A DNA stretch of 64,000 nt. Source: Planctomycetota bacterium. Lineage in GTDB: Bacteria; Planctomycetota; Phycisphaerae; UBA1845. The stretch covers positions 107,102-171,101 of the forward strand of contig JACQXM010000012.1 in NCBI GenBank assembly GCA_016208685.1, given 5' to 3'. The notes below the pieces were generated by a model that ran no database searches, was not told the origin of the DNA, and saw only the letters and a program-made list of their open reading frames with translations. The translations under genes and the position numbers were made by a program. Numbering within the stretch: position 1 is the first letter of the stretch; the number at the start of each line of letters is the position of its first letter. Positions 37,272 to 45,997 of the stretch are shown here, piece by piece.

Positions 37272-37718
37272 GTGTTTACCGTAAACAAGAACCCCTCTCT
37301 GCTGGACCTGAAGAAGTTCGGGCGGGCCATGCTCATCGGCTTCGGCGTCCTCGGCGCCATTCTGTGGATCGGCTCGAGCCTGCGCCGCGGCTCCGGAGTT
37401 TTCGCCTGGTCGGGCAGCGGGGCGCAGATCACCGCCCTGGCTTTCTGGGCGCTGGGTGTGGGTTTGTGGGCGGTTTCCGTCGCCTCGCCGGCGGCAGCCA
37501 AGCCGGTATACGTGGGTTGGATGACGGTGACGCTGCCCATTGGCATCGCCATGGCGACCGTGCTGCTCAGTCTGCTGTTCGTGGTGCTGCTGCCCGTGTT
37601 CGCGTTGATTGTCCGAATGGCCGACCCGTTGCGCATGCGGTTGCATTCCGGAGGAACCTATTGGGAAGACTACCGGCACTATGAGCCGACGGTGGAGCGG
37701 ATGCGGAGGCCCTTCTAG
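37272..37718 (+). CDS. SxtJ-like small membrane protein
   Basis: 148 residues with three or four hydrophobic segments (about 18-36, 50-70 and 82-110) and a short charged tail ending RMRRPF. Its size, topology and position directly before a NodU/CmcH-type carbamoyltransferase match the SxtJ family, named from the saxitoxin cluster where sxtI, sxtJ and sxtK adjoin. Function is unknown; a membrane anchor for the carbamoyltransferase is a reasonable guess. It starts at GTG 37272, and its stop codon directly abuts the start of the next gene. Confidence 0.75.
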   Translation: MFTVNKNPSLLDLKKFGRAMLIGFGVLGAILWIGSSLRRGSGVFAWSGSGAQITALAFWALGVGLWAVSVASPAAAKPVYVGWMTVTLPIGIAMATVLLSLLFVVLLPVFALIVRMADPLRMRLHSGGTYWEDYRHYEPTVERMRRPF

Positions 37719-39503
37719 GTGAACGTACTGGGAATATCCTGCTACTACCACGACGCCGGGGCGGCGTTGGTACGCGACGGGCAACTGATCGCCGCCGCGG
37801 AAGAAGAGCGCTTCACGCGCAAAAAGCACGATTTCGACTTTCCCGCCCGGGCCATCGAGTATTGCCTGAAGGAAGCGGGAATCACCATCGACCGGGTGGA
37901 CCACGTGGGCTTCTACGAGAAGCCGCTGGTCAAGTTCAACCGCATCCTGGAGAGCATCCTTGCCTGCTGGCCGCTGACCTACCAGGCGTGGCTCAAGGCG
38001 CTTCCCCTGTGGCTGGGGCACCGCCTGCACATGGGCCGCGAGATTCAGGAGAAGCTGGGGACGGACAAAGAGATCCTCTACTGCCAGCATCACCTCTCCC
38101 ATGCCGCCAGCGCGTTTCTGGTCTCGCCGTACCGCGAGGCGGCGATCATCACCGCCGACGGCGTGGGCGAATGGACAACGACGGCCTGGGGCGTGGGGAA
38201 GGGCACCGACATCGAGATGTTCAAGGAGATCCGCTTCCCGCACTCCGTGGGGTTGCTTTTCTCGGCGATCACGGCGTACCTGGGCTTTCGGGTCAACGAC
38301 GCGGAGTGGAAGGTCATGGGGCTGGCCCCGTACGGCAAGCCGACGTATGTGGATAAGTTCCGCGAGGTCGTGGACGTTAAGGACGACGGCAGCATCCGCC
38401 TCAACCTCAAGTACTTCGCGCACCCCTACTCGGCGACGCGCACTATCAACCATCGCTGGGAGGAGCTCTTCGGCCAGCCGCAGCGGCCCAAGGAAACGGA
38501 ACTCAACGACTTCCATCGCGACATCGCCCATTCCGGTCAGAAGATCGTCGAGGAGATCATGGTCAAGATGGCCACCCACGTACACCGGCAGACCGGGATG
38601 GAAAGCGTCTGCCTGGCGGGCGGCGTGGGGCTCAACTGCGTGGCCAACTGGCGCATCCTGCAGGAGTCCGGCTTCAGGAACATCTTCATCCAGCCGGCGG
38701 CGGGCGATTCCGGCGGCGCACTGGGCACGGCGTTTTACATCTACAACACGGTTCTCAAGAACCCGCGGGTGTTCGAGATGAAACACGCGCTGTGGGGGCC
38801 GTCGTACTCCGACGACGAGATTCGCAACGTGCTGGACGCGGCGGAGGCGTCGTACGAGACCCTGCGCGACGAGACGGAACTGCTGCGGCGCACGGCGCGG
38901 CTGATCGCGGACGGCAAGGTGGTGGGCTGGTTCCAGGGGCGGCTGGAGTTCGGTCCGCGGGCCTTAGGGTCGCGCTCGCTGCTCGCCGACCCGCGCAATC
39001 CGAAGATGAAGGACATCATCAACGCCAAGGTGAAGTTCCGCGAGGCGTTCCGCCCCTTCGCACCGGCGGTGCTCAAGGAACACGCGCACGAGTACTTCGA
39101 GATGCCGGCAGGGATGGATGCGCCGTATATGCTGCTGGTGCCTAAGGTGCGCGTGGAAAAACACTCCGTGCTCCCGGCGGTCACGCATCAGGACGGCACC
39201 GGCCGGGTGCAGACGGTCACCGATGCGGACAACGGCCGGTATTACCGCCTCATCCGCGAGTTCGGCCGGCTCACCGGCGTACCCGTGGTGATCAACACCT
39301 CGTTTAACGTTCGCGGCGAGCCCATTGTGTGCACGCCGCGCGACGCTTACAATACATTCGTCAACACCGGCATCGACGTGCTGGTGATGGGCGACCACGT
39401 GCTCACGGAAAAGCCGGGCGCGGTGGATTTCGACGCGGGGATGAAGCGGAGCATTGCTCTGGAGTCGAGCTCCCTTCTGGAGGCCAAGGCCGTCACGCGC
39501 TGA
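37719..39503 (+). CDS. O-carbamoyltransferase, NodU/CmcH (SxtI) family
   Basis: 594 residues. The N-terminal TsaD/Kae1-like module has SCYYHDAGAAL, EEERFTRKKHD and the metal-binding CQHHLSHAASAF; GLAPYGKP and LAGGVGLNCVAN follow. The C-terminal carbamoyltransferase domain has GRLEFGPRALGSRSLLADPR and INTSFNVRGEPIV. The enzyme transfers carbamoyl from carbamoyl phosphate, via carbamoyl-adenylate, to a hydroxyl of a sugar, antibiotic or glycan. GTG 37719 follows the sxtJ-like stop without a gap and has GGAGG about nine bases upstream. No antibiotic or nodulation genes surround it, so a surface glycan or secreted metabolite is the likely acceptor. Confidence 0.9.
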   Translation: MNVLGISCYYHDAGAALVRDGQLIAAAEEERFTRKKHDFDFPARAIEYCLKEAGITIDRVDHVGFYEKPLVKFNRILESILACWPLTYQAWLKALPLWLGHRLHMGREIQEKLGTDKEILYCQHHLSHAASAFLVSPYREAAIITADGVGEWTTTAWGVGKGTDIEMFKEIRFPHSVGLLFSAITAYLGFRVNDAEWKVMGLAPYGKPTYVDKFREVVDVKDDGSIRLNLKYFAHPYSATRTINHRWEELFGQPQRPKETELNDFHRDIAHSGQKIVEEIMVKMATHVHRQTGMESVCLAGGVGLNCVANWRILQESGFRNIFIQPAAGDSGGALGTAFYIYNTVLKNPRVFEMKHALWGPSYSDDEIRNVLDAAEASYETLRDETELLRRTARLIADGKVVGWFQGRLEFGPRALGSRSLLADPRNPKMKDIINAKVKFREAFRPFAPAVLKEHAHEYFEMPAGMDAPYMLLVPKVRVEKHSVLPAVTHQDGTGRVQTVTDADNGRYYRLIREFGRLTGVPVVINTSFNVRGEPIVCTPRDAYNTFVNTGIDVLVMGDHVLTEKPGAVDFDAGMKRSIALESSSLLEAKAVTR

Positions 39504-39600
39504 TTCGCGGGATGGCAGCCCGGGTCGAACCAGCCCGAACCCCGGCGGCGGAGTCAGAGGGGCGGCCGTCGGGACCGGCGCGAACTACGGATCTTCAGAC

Positions 39601-39759
39601 ATGGCAAAGCAGTCACTGGCTCGCGAGTTCTTCCTGTTCATCAAACAGGAGAAGAAGTGGTGGCTGGTTCCGCTGATCGTCGTGTTGCTGCTTGTCGGAG
39701 CACTGGTGATCTTCGCCAGCTCCTCACCGCTGGCGCCGTTCCTTTATCCCCTTTTCTAA
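39601..39759 (+). CDS. Small DUF5989/SxtK-like membrane protein (52 aa)
   Basis: A 52-residue frame: a basic N-terminus with LAREFFLFIKQEKKWW, one membrane helix (VPLIVVLLLVGALVIFA), then a short PFLYPLF tail. This pattern matches the tiny proteins regularly found beside SxtJ and carbamoyltransferases (SxtK/DUF5989). The frame is open further upstream to 39454, but homology starts at MAKQSL. No clear Shine-Dalgarno. It lies 97 bases downstream of the carbamoyltransferase gene on the same strand. Confidence 0.78.
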   Translation: MAKQSLAREFFLFIKQEKKWWLVPLIVVLLLVGALVIFASSSPLAPFLYPLF

Positions 39760-39904
39760 GACGACCCGCGCCCTCTCGCGAGAGCCTACGCTGCGAAGCG
39801 CGCCTCGGCTCCGCGCGAGCGTCCTCGCCGATGCGTTGGCCACCCGCGCGCCGCCCCTTGGCAGCACGCTCCGGCGCGCGTAAGGTCGGTGTTCGTCCGC
39901 AGCG

Positions 39905-39989
39905 GGGCGAGTGGCGGAATGGCAGACGCTGGGGACTTAAAATCCCCTGTCCTTAATCGGACGTGCGGGTTCGAGTCCCGCCTCGCCCA
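39905..39989 (+). tRNA. tRNA-Leu (anticodon TAA)
   Basis: An 85-base class II tRNA. Acceptor GGGCGAG (39905-39911) pairs with CTCGCCC (39982-39988), discriminator A at 39989. The anticodon stem GGGGA/TCCCC encloses loop CTTAAAA, anticodon TAA, reading UUA leucine codons. The long variable arm has the stem GTCC/GGAC, and the T arm is GCGGG-TTCGAGT-CCCGC. CCA is not encoded. Confidence 0.96.
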
Positions 39990-40091
39990 AGCGCCACAAA
40001 ACGGCACGTGGCCCAGTGCGGGCTCAGCCGGCGCACGACCATGGCGCCACCGGTCCGACCCGCAATCGTCGGCGCGACCGTGCCGCCCGTC

Positions 40092-42242
40092 TTACGGACA
40101 CACAGGGCAACTCCCCGGGTCGGTCGTGAACGGATAAGCCTGTCCCTGGAAGGCCTTGATCAGGTTGAACACGTCGCTGACGTTTCCGAGCCGGTTGAGG
40201 CACGCCTCCTGGCCGGGGAGGCCTGCACCGACGACGTCAACGATCGACACGTGTGGCGCGGTCGGCAGCGATTGAAACCGCTGGAGCGCCGCGACGAAGT
40301 CGTTGACGTTCACCACGCCGTTGGCCGGCTCCCAGCTTCCACTGAATCCCCCGACGGTGTCGCCCCAGAATTTCGGCGCCGGCTGAGCAATCGTAGGCAA
40401 GGTCAACGGAGCCGAGTCCGCAACGCCGTCTGACGCACGGATGACGTACTCCGCCGCCGGTACGATCTCGCAGTCGCCGACGTGGATCACGGCTTCGGGC
40501 CAGGTGCGGGAGACGGGACCGGCGACGACCGTCGCCATCCCCGCGCCGTCGGGCGCGCTGACCCAACCGATCGGAGCTCCGGAAGGGACCTTGTACACCT
40601 TGTACTCCAGCGGCAGCAGTGTGTTGGGAACGAAGGAGATGTAGCGGTTCTTCGGTCCGTAGCAGCGTCCGCCGATGCAACGCGCCTGACTCGGTGAGCC
40701 GGGCGAGCCGGCGGGGCGACACTCGATGTCTGTCGTGCAGGCTACGGCGCTGATCTGCTCCGCGATGGGCGGGACGACGGTGATCGGCGGCGCCTCGTGT
40801 ACGGTAAGCGCCTGGTTGACCGGGACCGCGGTGAGATCCGTTACGATGTTCGATCCCCCCGATCCCGGCCAGACGATGCGCACGTCCACCGTCGTCATCC
40901 CCGGCAGGCCGAAGTGCGGGTCGATGGCGTTCTGCGAGGCGAACCCTCCGTGCGCCGACACCTCGCGCAGGCCCAGGCGGTGTGCCGGATCTCCGAGAAA
41001 CCCAGGTTCGTATACGATCACTCGAGCACCGATGGCATCGCGGTTGGAGTGGCCGGTGCCGTGGTCGTGCCGATGTCCCACCAAGTGCAGTCGCAAGTAG
41101 GGGCCGCCAACGTCGTTTACGTACAGGTAGTTGGTCGATGGCGAGTGCTCATTGCCGGCGGCCACATCCAGGTCGCCGTCGCCATCGTAGTCGCCCCAGG
41201 CGAGTGAATCGGTGCTTCCCAGCCCGAACTCGGGCAACTCGGTGAAGGTTCCGTCGCCGTTGTTGAGGTACAGGTAGTTCTGCTCCGCGGAAGTGAAATC
41301 GCCGTTGCCCACGGCGAGGTCCAGCAGGCCGTCGTTGTCGGCGTCGCCCCAGACCACGGTGTTGGTGTCCCGTGCCCCGAACTCGGCGTGCCCGGCGAAG
41401 GTGCAGTTGCCGTTGTTGACATATAGCGCCGACTGAGTGTTGTTCCAATTCCCTACCGCCAGGTCCAGGTCGCCGTCGTTGTCGAAGTCGCCCCAGTCGA
41501 GCGAGGTGGTGTCCCCGGTGCCGAAGTCGGGGATCGCGACGAAGGTCCCCCCGTCGTTGCGGTAAAGGAAATTCTGCTGGATGAAGCCGAACCCGCCGTT
41601 GCCAACCGCCAGGTCGAGGTCTCCGTCGTTGTCACAATCGCCCCACACCACGGCCTGCGTCTGGTTGATGCCGAACTGGGCTTGTTGCGTGAAGGTTCCG
41701 TCACCGTTGTTGACGTAAAGGTAGTTTTGCTCGTCGACACCCAGAATGCCGTTGCCCACGGCAAGGTCGAGGTCGCCATCGCGGTCGTAGTCGCCCCACG
41801 CCATAGCCGGCGTGTTGCCGCCGCCGAACTGGTTCGATTCCGTGTAGGTTCCGTTGCCGTTGTTGGTGAACAGCTTGTTGGGGCCGAAGTTGCCGACGGC
41901 CATGTCCGCGTCGCCGTCGTTGTCGTAATCGCCCCACAGAACGACGAACGTGGTGGTCCCGAACGGACCGCTGAAGAACTGATCCTGGCCGGTGAAGGTC
42001 CCGTCGCCGTTATTGACGTAAAGCTCATTTCCACCGCTGTTGTTGCCCACGGCCAGGTCGAGGTCGCCGTCGCCGTCGGCGTCCCCCCACGCCACCGCGA
42101 TGGTTAACCGCGCTCCGAACTGTGTCTGCTGAATGAATGCCGCTTCGACGTTGCCGTGCGGAAGCGCGGCGCCGGCGGCGATCATCAGGGAAAGCGTTAT
42201 GGCAGCGGAGACCTGCCCCGTTCGTTGACGTTGGTGGCTCAT
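40092..42242 (-). CDS. Secreted FG-GAP/VCBS-repeat protein with ASPIC/UnbV domain and dockerin-like tail
   Basis: 716 residues. A signal peptide (about 1-35) precedes seven repeats of about 50 residues (about 50-385). Each has WGDxDxDGDLDLAVGN, a calcium-binding FG-GAP/VCBS blade, and most have LYVNNGDGTFT. Residues about 398-485 form an ASPIC/UnbV domain (IGARVIVYEPG, HFGLPG, VRIVWPG), as in CRTAC1-like proteins. The C-terminus (about 625-716) has NVNDFVAAL and NVSDVFNLIKAF, resembling dockerin-like pairs seen at the ends of planctomycete exoproteins. A cell-surface or extracellular adhesion role is likely. GGAG lies eight bases before the ATG. It diverges from the ECF sigma gene. Confidence 0.88.
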   Translation of the reverse strand: MSHQRQRTGQVSAAITLSLMIAAGAALPHGNVEAAFIQQTQFGARLTIAVAWGDADGDGDLDLAVGNNSGGNELYVNNGDGTFTGQDQFFSGPFGTTTFVVLWGDYDNDGDADMAVGNFGPNKLFTNNGNGTYTESNQFGGGNTPAMAWGDYDRDGDLDLAVGNGILGVDEQNYLYVNNGDGTFTQQAQFGINQTQAVVWGDCDNDGDLDLAVGNGGFGFIQQNFLYRNDGGTFVAIPDFGTGDTTSLDWGDFDNDGDLDLAVGNWNNTQSALYVNNGNCTFAGHAEFGARDTNTVVWGDADNDGLLDLAVGNGDFTSAEQNYLYLNNGDGTFTELPEFGLGSTDSLAWGDYDGDGDLDVAAGNEHSPSTNYLYVNDVGGPYLRLHLVGHRHDHGTGHSNRDAIGARVIVYEPGFLGDPAHRLGLREVSAHGGFASQNAIDPHFGLPGMTTVDVRIVWPGSGGSNIVTDLTAVPVNQALTVHEAPPITVVPPIAEQISAVACTTDIECRPAGSPGSPSQARCIGGRCYGPKNRYISFVPNTLLPLEYKVYKVPSGAPIGWVSAPDGAGMATVVAGPVSRTWPEAVIHVGDCEIVPAAEYVIRASDGVADSAPLTLPTIAQPAPKFWGDTVGGFSGSWEPANGVVNVNDFVAALQRFQSLPTAPHVSIVDVVGAGLPGQEACLNRLGNVSDVFNLIKAFQGQAYPFTTDPGSCPVCP
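41085..42095 (-). repeat. Seven in-gene tandem repeats of about 150 bases
   Basis: DNA counterpart of the seven FG-GAP/VCBS blades: the words for WGD-DGD-LDLAVGN recur every 144-162 bases. The copies vary in length and have diverged, so they are old repeats and not a recent expansion. Confidence 0.8.
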
Positions 42243-42613
42243 CGAACCGACTCCATAACCGGGCCTCGTCCCCTGTCGCGGGGCCGGCGTGTGCGCTACG
42301 CCATCGTTAGACGGCGGCTCGTTGACAGGTTCGTGCTTACCGTTCGGCCGCGCGCGGCGATCGGCACGCCATGCTCGCCTCTCACCCCGCGGCGGCGACG
42401 GGCCGTCCGGCCCAAACGCGGCTACCCACAGGCGCTAAAACAGCAACGACGCGCCGCGCGCTCCAGGATTCCCGGGATTTATTGGATGCAGCGGAAACCG
42501 GGACGCCGCCCCCCTCGCCGCGGCGGGGCGCCCCTGTCGGCGGGCCCCGACCGGTTTGCCCGGCAACCGCACGCGCGCCTAGAATCTGCCAGGTTCCGCG
42601 ATCCCAGGGGGCG
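42243..42613. other. 371-base divergent intergenic region
   Basis: This stretch separates the minus-strand FG-GAP protein from the plus-strand ECF sigma gene and must hold both promoters. A TTGACA hexamer lies at 42322-42327 but has no convincing -10 partner at normal spacing. A GC-rich palindrome lies around 42511-42528. No protein-coding frame is convincing. Confidence 0.45.
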
Positions 42614-43273
42614 ATGCAGATCATGTCGCACAGAGACGAGACGGCTGCCGGGCGCGAAACGGAGCTCGTGAACCGCGCGATCGACGGCGATACCGCGGCT
42701 CTGACACTCCTGCTCACTGACACGTACGACCGGCTGCGGACACACGTCGCCCGCCGGGTTCCACGCGATTTGCACGCCACGGTTGATGCCGACGACGTGG
42801 TGCAGGAAACACAGATCGAAGCCTTCCGCCACATTCGCCGGTTCGAACCGCGCGGTGAAGACGCGCTCTATCGCTGGCTGGCGACCATCGCTCTGCGCCG
42901 CCTGCGGAACGCGATCAAAGCGCGGCGTGCGTTGAAACGGTGCGGCGGCGGCCTTGCGGCGGGAGGCGTGTCGCCCGGAATCGAGGAATCGGTGGCGGCC
43001 CTGCTGGACCTGATGGCGGGACCGGGAGATACACCCAGTCGGGAGGTCGCGCGCGAGGAGGCGCTCGCCGCCGTCCGCTCCGCCCTGGCCTCGCTGCCCC
43101 CGGCGCATCAAGAGGCGGTGCGGTTGGTGTACCTGGAAGGTCGTTCCGTGGCGGACGCCGCCGCCGCCATGCACCGCACGCCCCGCGCCATACACAATCT
43201 GTGCCGCAAGGCAAAGGACCGCCTGCGATTGATCCTGGGCACGCGCTCGCGGTTTCTGTCCCGTTGCCGATAG
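42614..43273 (+). CDS. ECF-type RNA polymerase sigma factor
   Basis: 219 residues. Region 2 spans about 30-95, with VDADDVVQETQIEAFRHI and LYRWLATIALRRLRNAIK. Region 4 spans about 150-210, with LPPAHQEAVRLVYLEGRSVADAAAAM and a helix-turn-helix ending RAIHNLCRKAKDRL. It matches the planctomycete-type ECF sigma factors usually paired with a Ser/Thr kinase, as here. No anti-sigma factor gene adjoins; control may be through the kinase. ATG 42614 directly follows AGGGG; the frame is open upstream to 42371 without similarity. Confidence 0.88.
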   Translation: MQIMSHRDETAAGRETELVNRAIDGDTAALTLLLTDTYDRLRTHVARRVPRDLHATVDADDVVQETQIEAFRHIRRFEPRGEDALYRWLATIALRRLRNAIKARRALKRCGGGLAAGGVSPGIEESVAALLDLMAGPGDTPSREVAREEALAAVRSALASLPPAHQEAVRLVYLEGRSVADAAAAMHRTPRAIHNLCRKAKDRLRLILGTRSRFLSRCR

Positions 43274-43372
43274 GGCTTCTGGAATCCCCGGAGTACAGCG
43301 TCCGTCATTGCTGTTTTCTATGGTGGCGAGTCCGAGCGATGGCGCTCGGTGGCGCTGATTGAGAGCGAGCGA

Positions 43373-45952
43373 ATGGTCCGCAATACAAAGACAGACGTGC
43401 CGGATGCCCGTCATGCGGCGGTGCTGCGCGTGCTGGAAGAGGTGATCGCAAGGCGCATGGCCGGCGACCCGCTCCCTGACGACCGCGTGACCGCAGCCCA
43501 CGCCGACCTGCTCCCCGAATTAGGGGAGAAGCTCCGGGCCCTTCATCTTGCGGAACGAGCCCGCAGCCTTGCCGAGGGCGCCGGAACGGACGGCGACGGT
43601 TCGAGCCGCGCGCGGGAACCGGCCTTCGATCCCCTTGCGGCGCCCGCCATCCCTGGCTACGAGGTCGGTGAACCGGTAGGCCGCGGGGCCAACGGCGCCG
43701 TATACCGGGCGGTTCAGGTTGCCACGCGCCGCGAGGTCGCGATCAAGGTCATGCTTCCCGCGCTGGGCTGGTACGACCGGGGCCGCTTTGAGCTCGAGGC
43801 GCGGGCGTTAGCGCAGCTCAAGCACCCGGGCATTGTCACGATATACGACACGGGCTGGACGGCGGGTCACTTCTTTCTGGTGATGGATTACGTCGCCGGC
43901 CGGCCACTCCATGAGTTCGCTCGGCGCGCCGCACCGGCCGTGCCGCAGAAACTCGAACTATTCTCCCAGATTTGCGACGCGGTTCATGCCGCACACCTGC
44001 GGGGGGTGATTCACCGCGACCTCAAGCCGGCCAACATCCTGGTGGACGAAGCAGGGTTGCCGCACCTGCTGGACTTCGGACTGGCGAAGCTGGCGGCGCA
44101 GGACGGCGATGCCACGGTGCTGGCAAGCGGCATGACCATGACCGGTCAGTTCATCGGTTCGCTGCCCTGGGCAAGTCCGGAACAGGCAGAGGGCGCGGCA
44201 GACAAGATCGATGTTCGCACCGACGTTTACTCCCTGGGCGTGATCCTCTACCAGCTACTCGCGGACCGTTTTCCCTACAGCGTCCTGGGGAACATCCGGG
44301 ACGTGATCGACCGCATCCTGACCGCCGAACCCCGGCCCCCGAGCGAGCTGTCGCGCGGTGTGGATCATGAGCTCGATACCATCGTGCTTAAGTGCCTGGC
44401 GAAAGACCGCCCGCGCCGGTACCAGGGCGCCGGGGAGCTTGCCGCCGACGTCCGCCGCTACCTGCGCGGCGAGCCGATCGAGGCCAAACGCGACAGCGCC
44501 TGGTACATGCTGCGGAAGACGGTGCGGCGTTACCGCCTGCCGCTGGCGCTTGCGGCCGCGGCGGCTTTGCTGTGCGTGGGTTCGGCTGCGTCCATGTACG
44601 TGCTTTACGGTCGTGCCCGCCATGAAGCGGACCGCGCCCAGCGCACCCTCGCGTTCCTGCAAGACACGTTGTTCCAGGCCAGTTCTCATCGTCTGGGCAG
44701 CGACGCCACGCTGGTGGAAGTGCTCGACCACGTCGCGCTCCACGTCGGCGAGCAGTTCCAACAGGAACCGGCCATGGAGGCGCCGCTCCGCTACACTATC
44801 GGGTCCGCGTACGAAACGATCTGGCGGAAGGAGGAAGCGGCCACACACCTCCGCCGGTCGCTGGATCTCTATCGCGAGGCCTACGGAGAGGACCACCCGG
44901 AGACGTTGCGCTGCATGGTTCTGCTGGGGATGGTACTCGCAGAGCTGGGGCAACCGGAAGCGGTGGAATTGCAGCGGACCGCCCTGGAAACGCGCCTCCG
45001 GCAGCACGGCGAACAACATCGGCTGGTTGCCGACAGCCGGAACGAGTATGCCTTCGCGCTTTGGGCGGCGGCCAAGCCGGCGCAATGGGAGGAATCGGAG
45101 CGGCACTACGTCGCCGCGCTGAATCTCTACCAACAGACCCTCGGGGCGGAGCATGGCGACATCGCACGTTCGCTGACCGGCTTTGCGGCCATGAGACTGG
45201 CGCAGGGGCAGGCGGCGGAGGCGGAGAAGCTCTACCTGCGTGCCCTGGACATGGCGCGGAAGCTGTTCGGGCAGGACCATCAGTTCGTCGTCGAGTGCAT
45301 GGGCGGCTACGCGGATACGCTCCAGGCGCTGGGCCGATACGGCGAGGCGGAGGTGGTGTTGCGTTCGGTGTTGGAGCACGCGCCGCGGCTTTTCGGCCGG
45401 GCATCGCTTTCGCGGATGCACCGGGCGCTCGCCGCCGCGCAGCGCGGCATGCAGGACTGGGTGGCCGCGGAGCAGACCCTGCGCACTGCCGCGGCAACTG
45501 CCTGCGAAAGTCTGCTGCCCAAGCATCCGGCGGAGTCGGCTCCGCTCTCCGCGCTCGTGCAACGCCTGCGCGGAGGCTTCGCGGACGGCGAACCCGCCGG
45601 CCAGTTCCACGAACTCCTCCTGGCCGCCGAATCCTTGGGCATGCGCCCCGCGGAATCGGCCCGCAACCTCTGTGCCTATGCCGAGTTGCTCATGGATCGC
45701 GGCGAGATCGCGCCGGCGGAGCCGTTGCTCCGATCAGCGGTTGAACTTCTGGAACGCGCTCCGCTCCGGGGCGGAGCGTTTCAGGCCCGAGCCAGGCGGC
45801 TTCTGAGCCGCTGCCTGGCAGAGCGCGGCCTGGCAGCCGAGGCGACGGAGCTGCTTCGTCAGGCGCATGCCGTGCTTTGCCGAACCGTCGGCGAGGCGCA
45901 TCCTCAAACGGAACGGGTGATGCGCGAACTGTCAGTGCTGGAGGCGTCCTGA
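43373..45952 (+). CDS. Transmembrane Ser/Thr protein kinase with TPR region
   Basis: About 859 residues. A cytoplasmic N-terminal extension (1-90) leads into a Hanks-type kinase domain (about 94-365). Its landmarks are the glycine loop VGRGANGAVYRA, Lys in AIKVM, catalytic HRDLKPANIL, DFGLAK and WASPEQ. One membrane helix follows (about 390-412), then about 440 residues of tetratricopeptide-like helical repeats with signatures such as YGEDHPETLRCMVLLG and LFGQDHQFVVECMGGYADTLQALGRYGEAE. The TPR domain probably receives a signal or binds partners outside. Immediately following an ECF sigma gene, it is the likely regulator of that sigma factor. ATG 43373 was chosen; GTG 43349 is an in-frame alternative. 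Confidence 0.9.
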   Translation: MVRNTKTDVPDARHAAVLRVLEEVIARRMAGDPLPDDRVTAAHADLLPELGEKLRALHLAERARSLAEGAGTDGDGSSRAREPAFDPLAAPAIPGYEVGEPVGRGANGAVYRAVQVATRREVAIKVMLPALGWYDRGRFELEARALAQLKHPGIVTIYDTGWTAGHFFLVMDYVAGRPLHEFARRAAPAVPQKLELFSQICDAVHAAHLRGVIHRDLKPANILVDEAGLPHLLDFGLAKLAAQDGDATVLASGMTMTGQFIGSLPWASPEQAEGAADKIDVRTDVYSLGVILYQLLADRFPYSVLGNIRDVIDRILTAEPRPPSELSRGVDHELDTIVLKCLAKDRPRRYQGAGELAADVRRYLRGEPIEAKRDSAWYMLRKTVRRYRLPLALAAAAALLCVGSAASMYVLYGRARHEADRAQRTLAFLQDTLFQASSHRLGSDATLVEVLDHVALHVGEQFQQEPAMEAPLRYTIGSAYETIWRKEEAATHLRRSLDLYREAYGEDHPETLRCMVLLGMVLAELGQPEAVELQRTALETRLRQHGEQHRLVADSRNEYAFALWAAAKPAQWEESERHYVAALNLYQQTLGAEHGDIARSLTGFAAMRLAQGQAAEAEKLYLRALDMARKLFGQDHQFVVECMGGYADTLQALGRYGEAEVVLRSVLEHAPRLFGRASLSRMHRALAAAQRGMQDWVAAEQTLRTAAATACESLLPKHPAESAPLSALVQRLRGGFADGEPAGQFHELLLAAESLGMRPAESARNLCAYAELLMDRGEIAPAEPLLRSAVELLERAPLRGGAFQARARRLLSRCLAERGLAAEATELLRQAHAVLCRTVGEAHPQTERVMRELSVLEAS

Positions 45953-45997
45953 GTTGGCATCGGGTGGCCCGGGGTCCGGGGTCGGGCCCCGTCTCGC

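Noticed and set aside
42322..42327. TTGACA as a -35 element for the ECF sigma gene
   Set aside because: No acceptable -10 at 16-18 bases; a single hexamer is not evidence of a promoter.
45966..45988. GC-rich inverted repeat (GGCCC/GGGCC) between convergent genes as a terminator
   Set aside because: Only five paired bases, and no T run on either strand.
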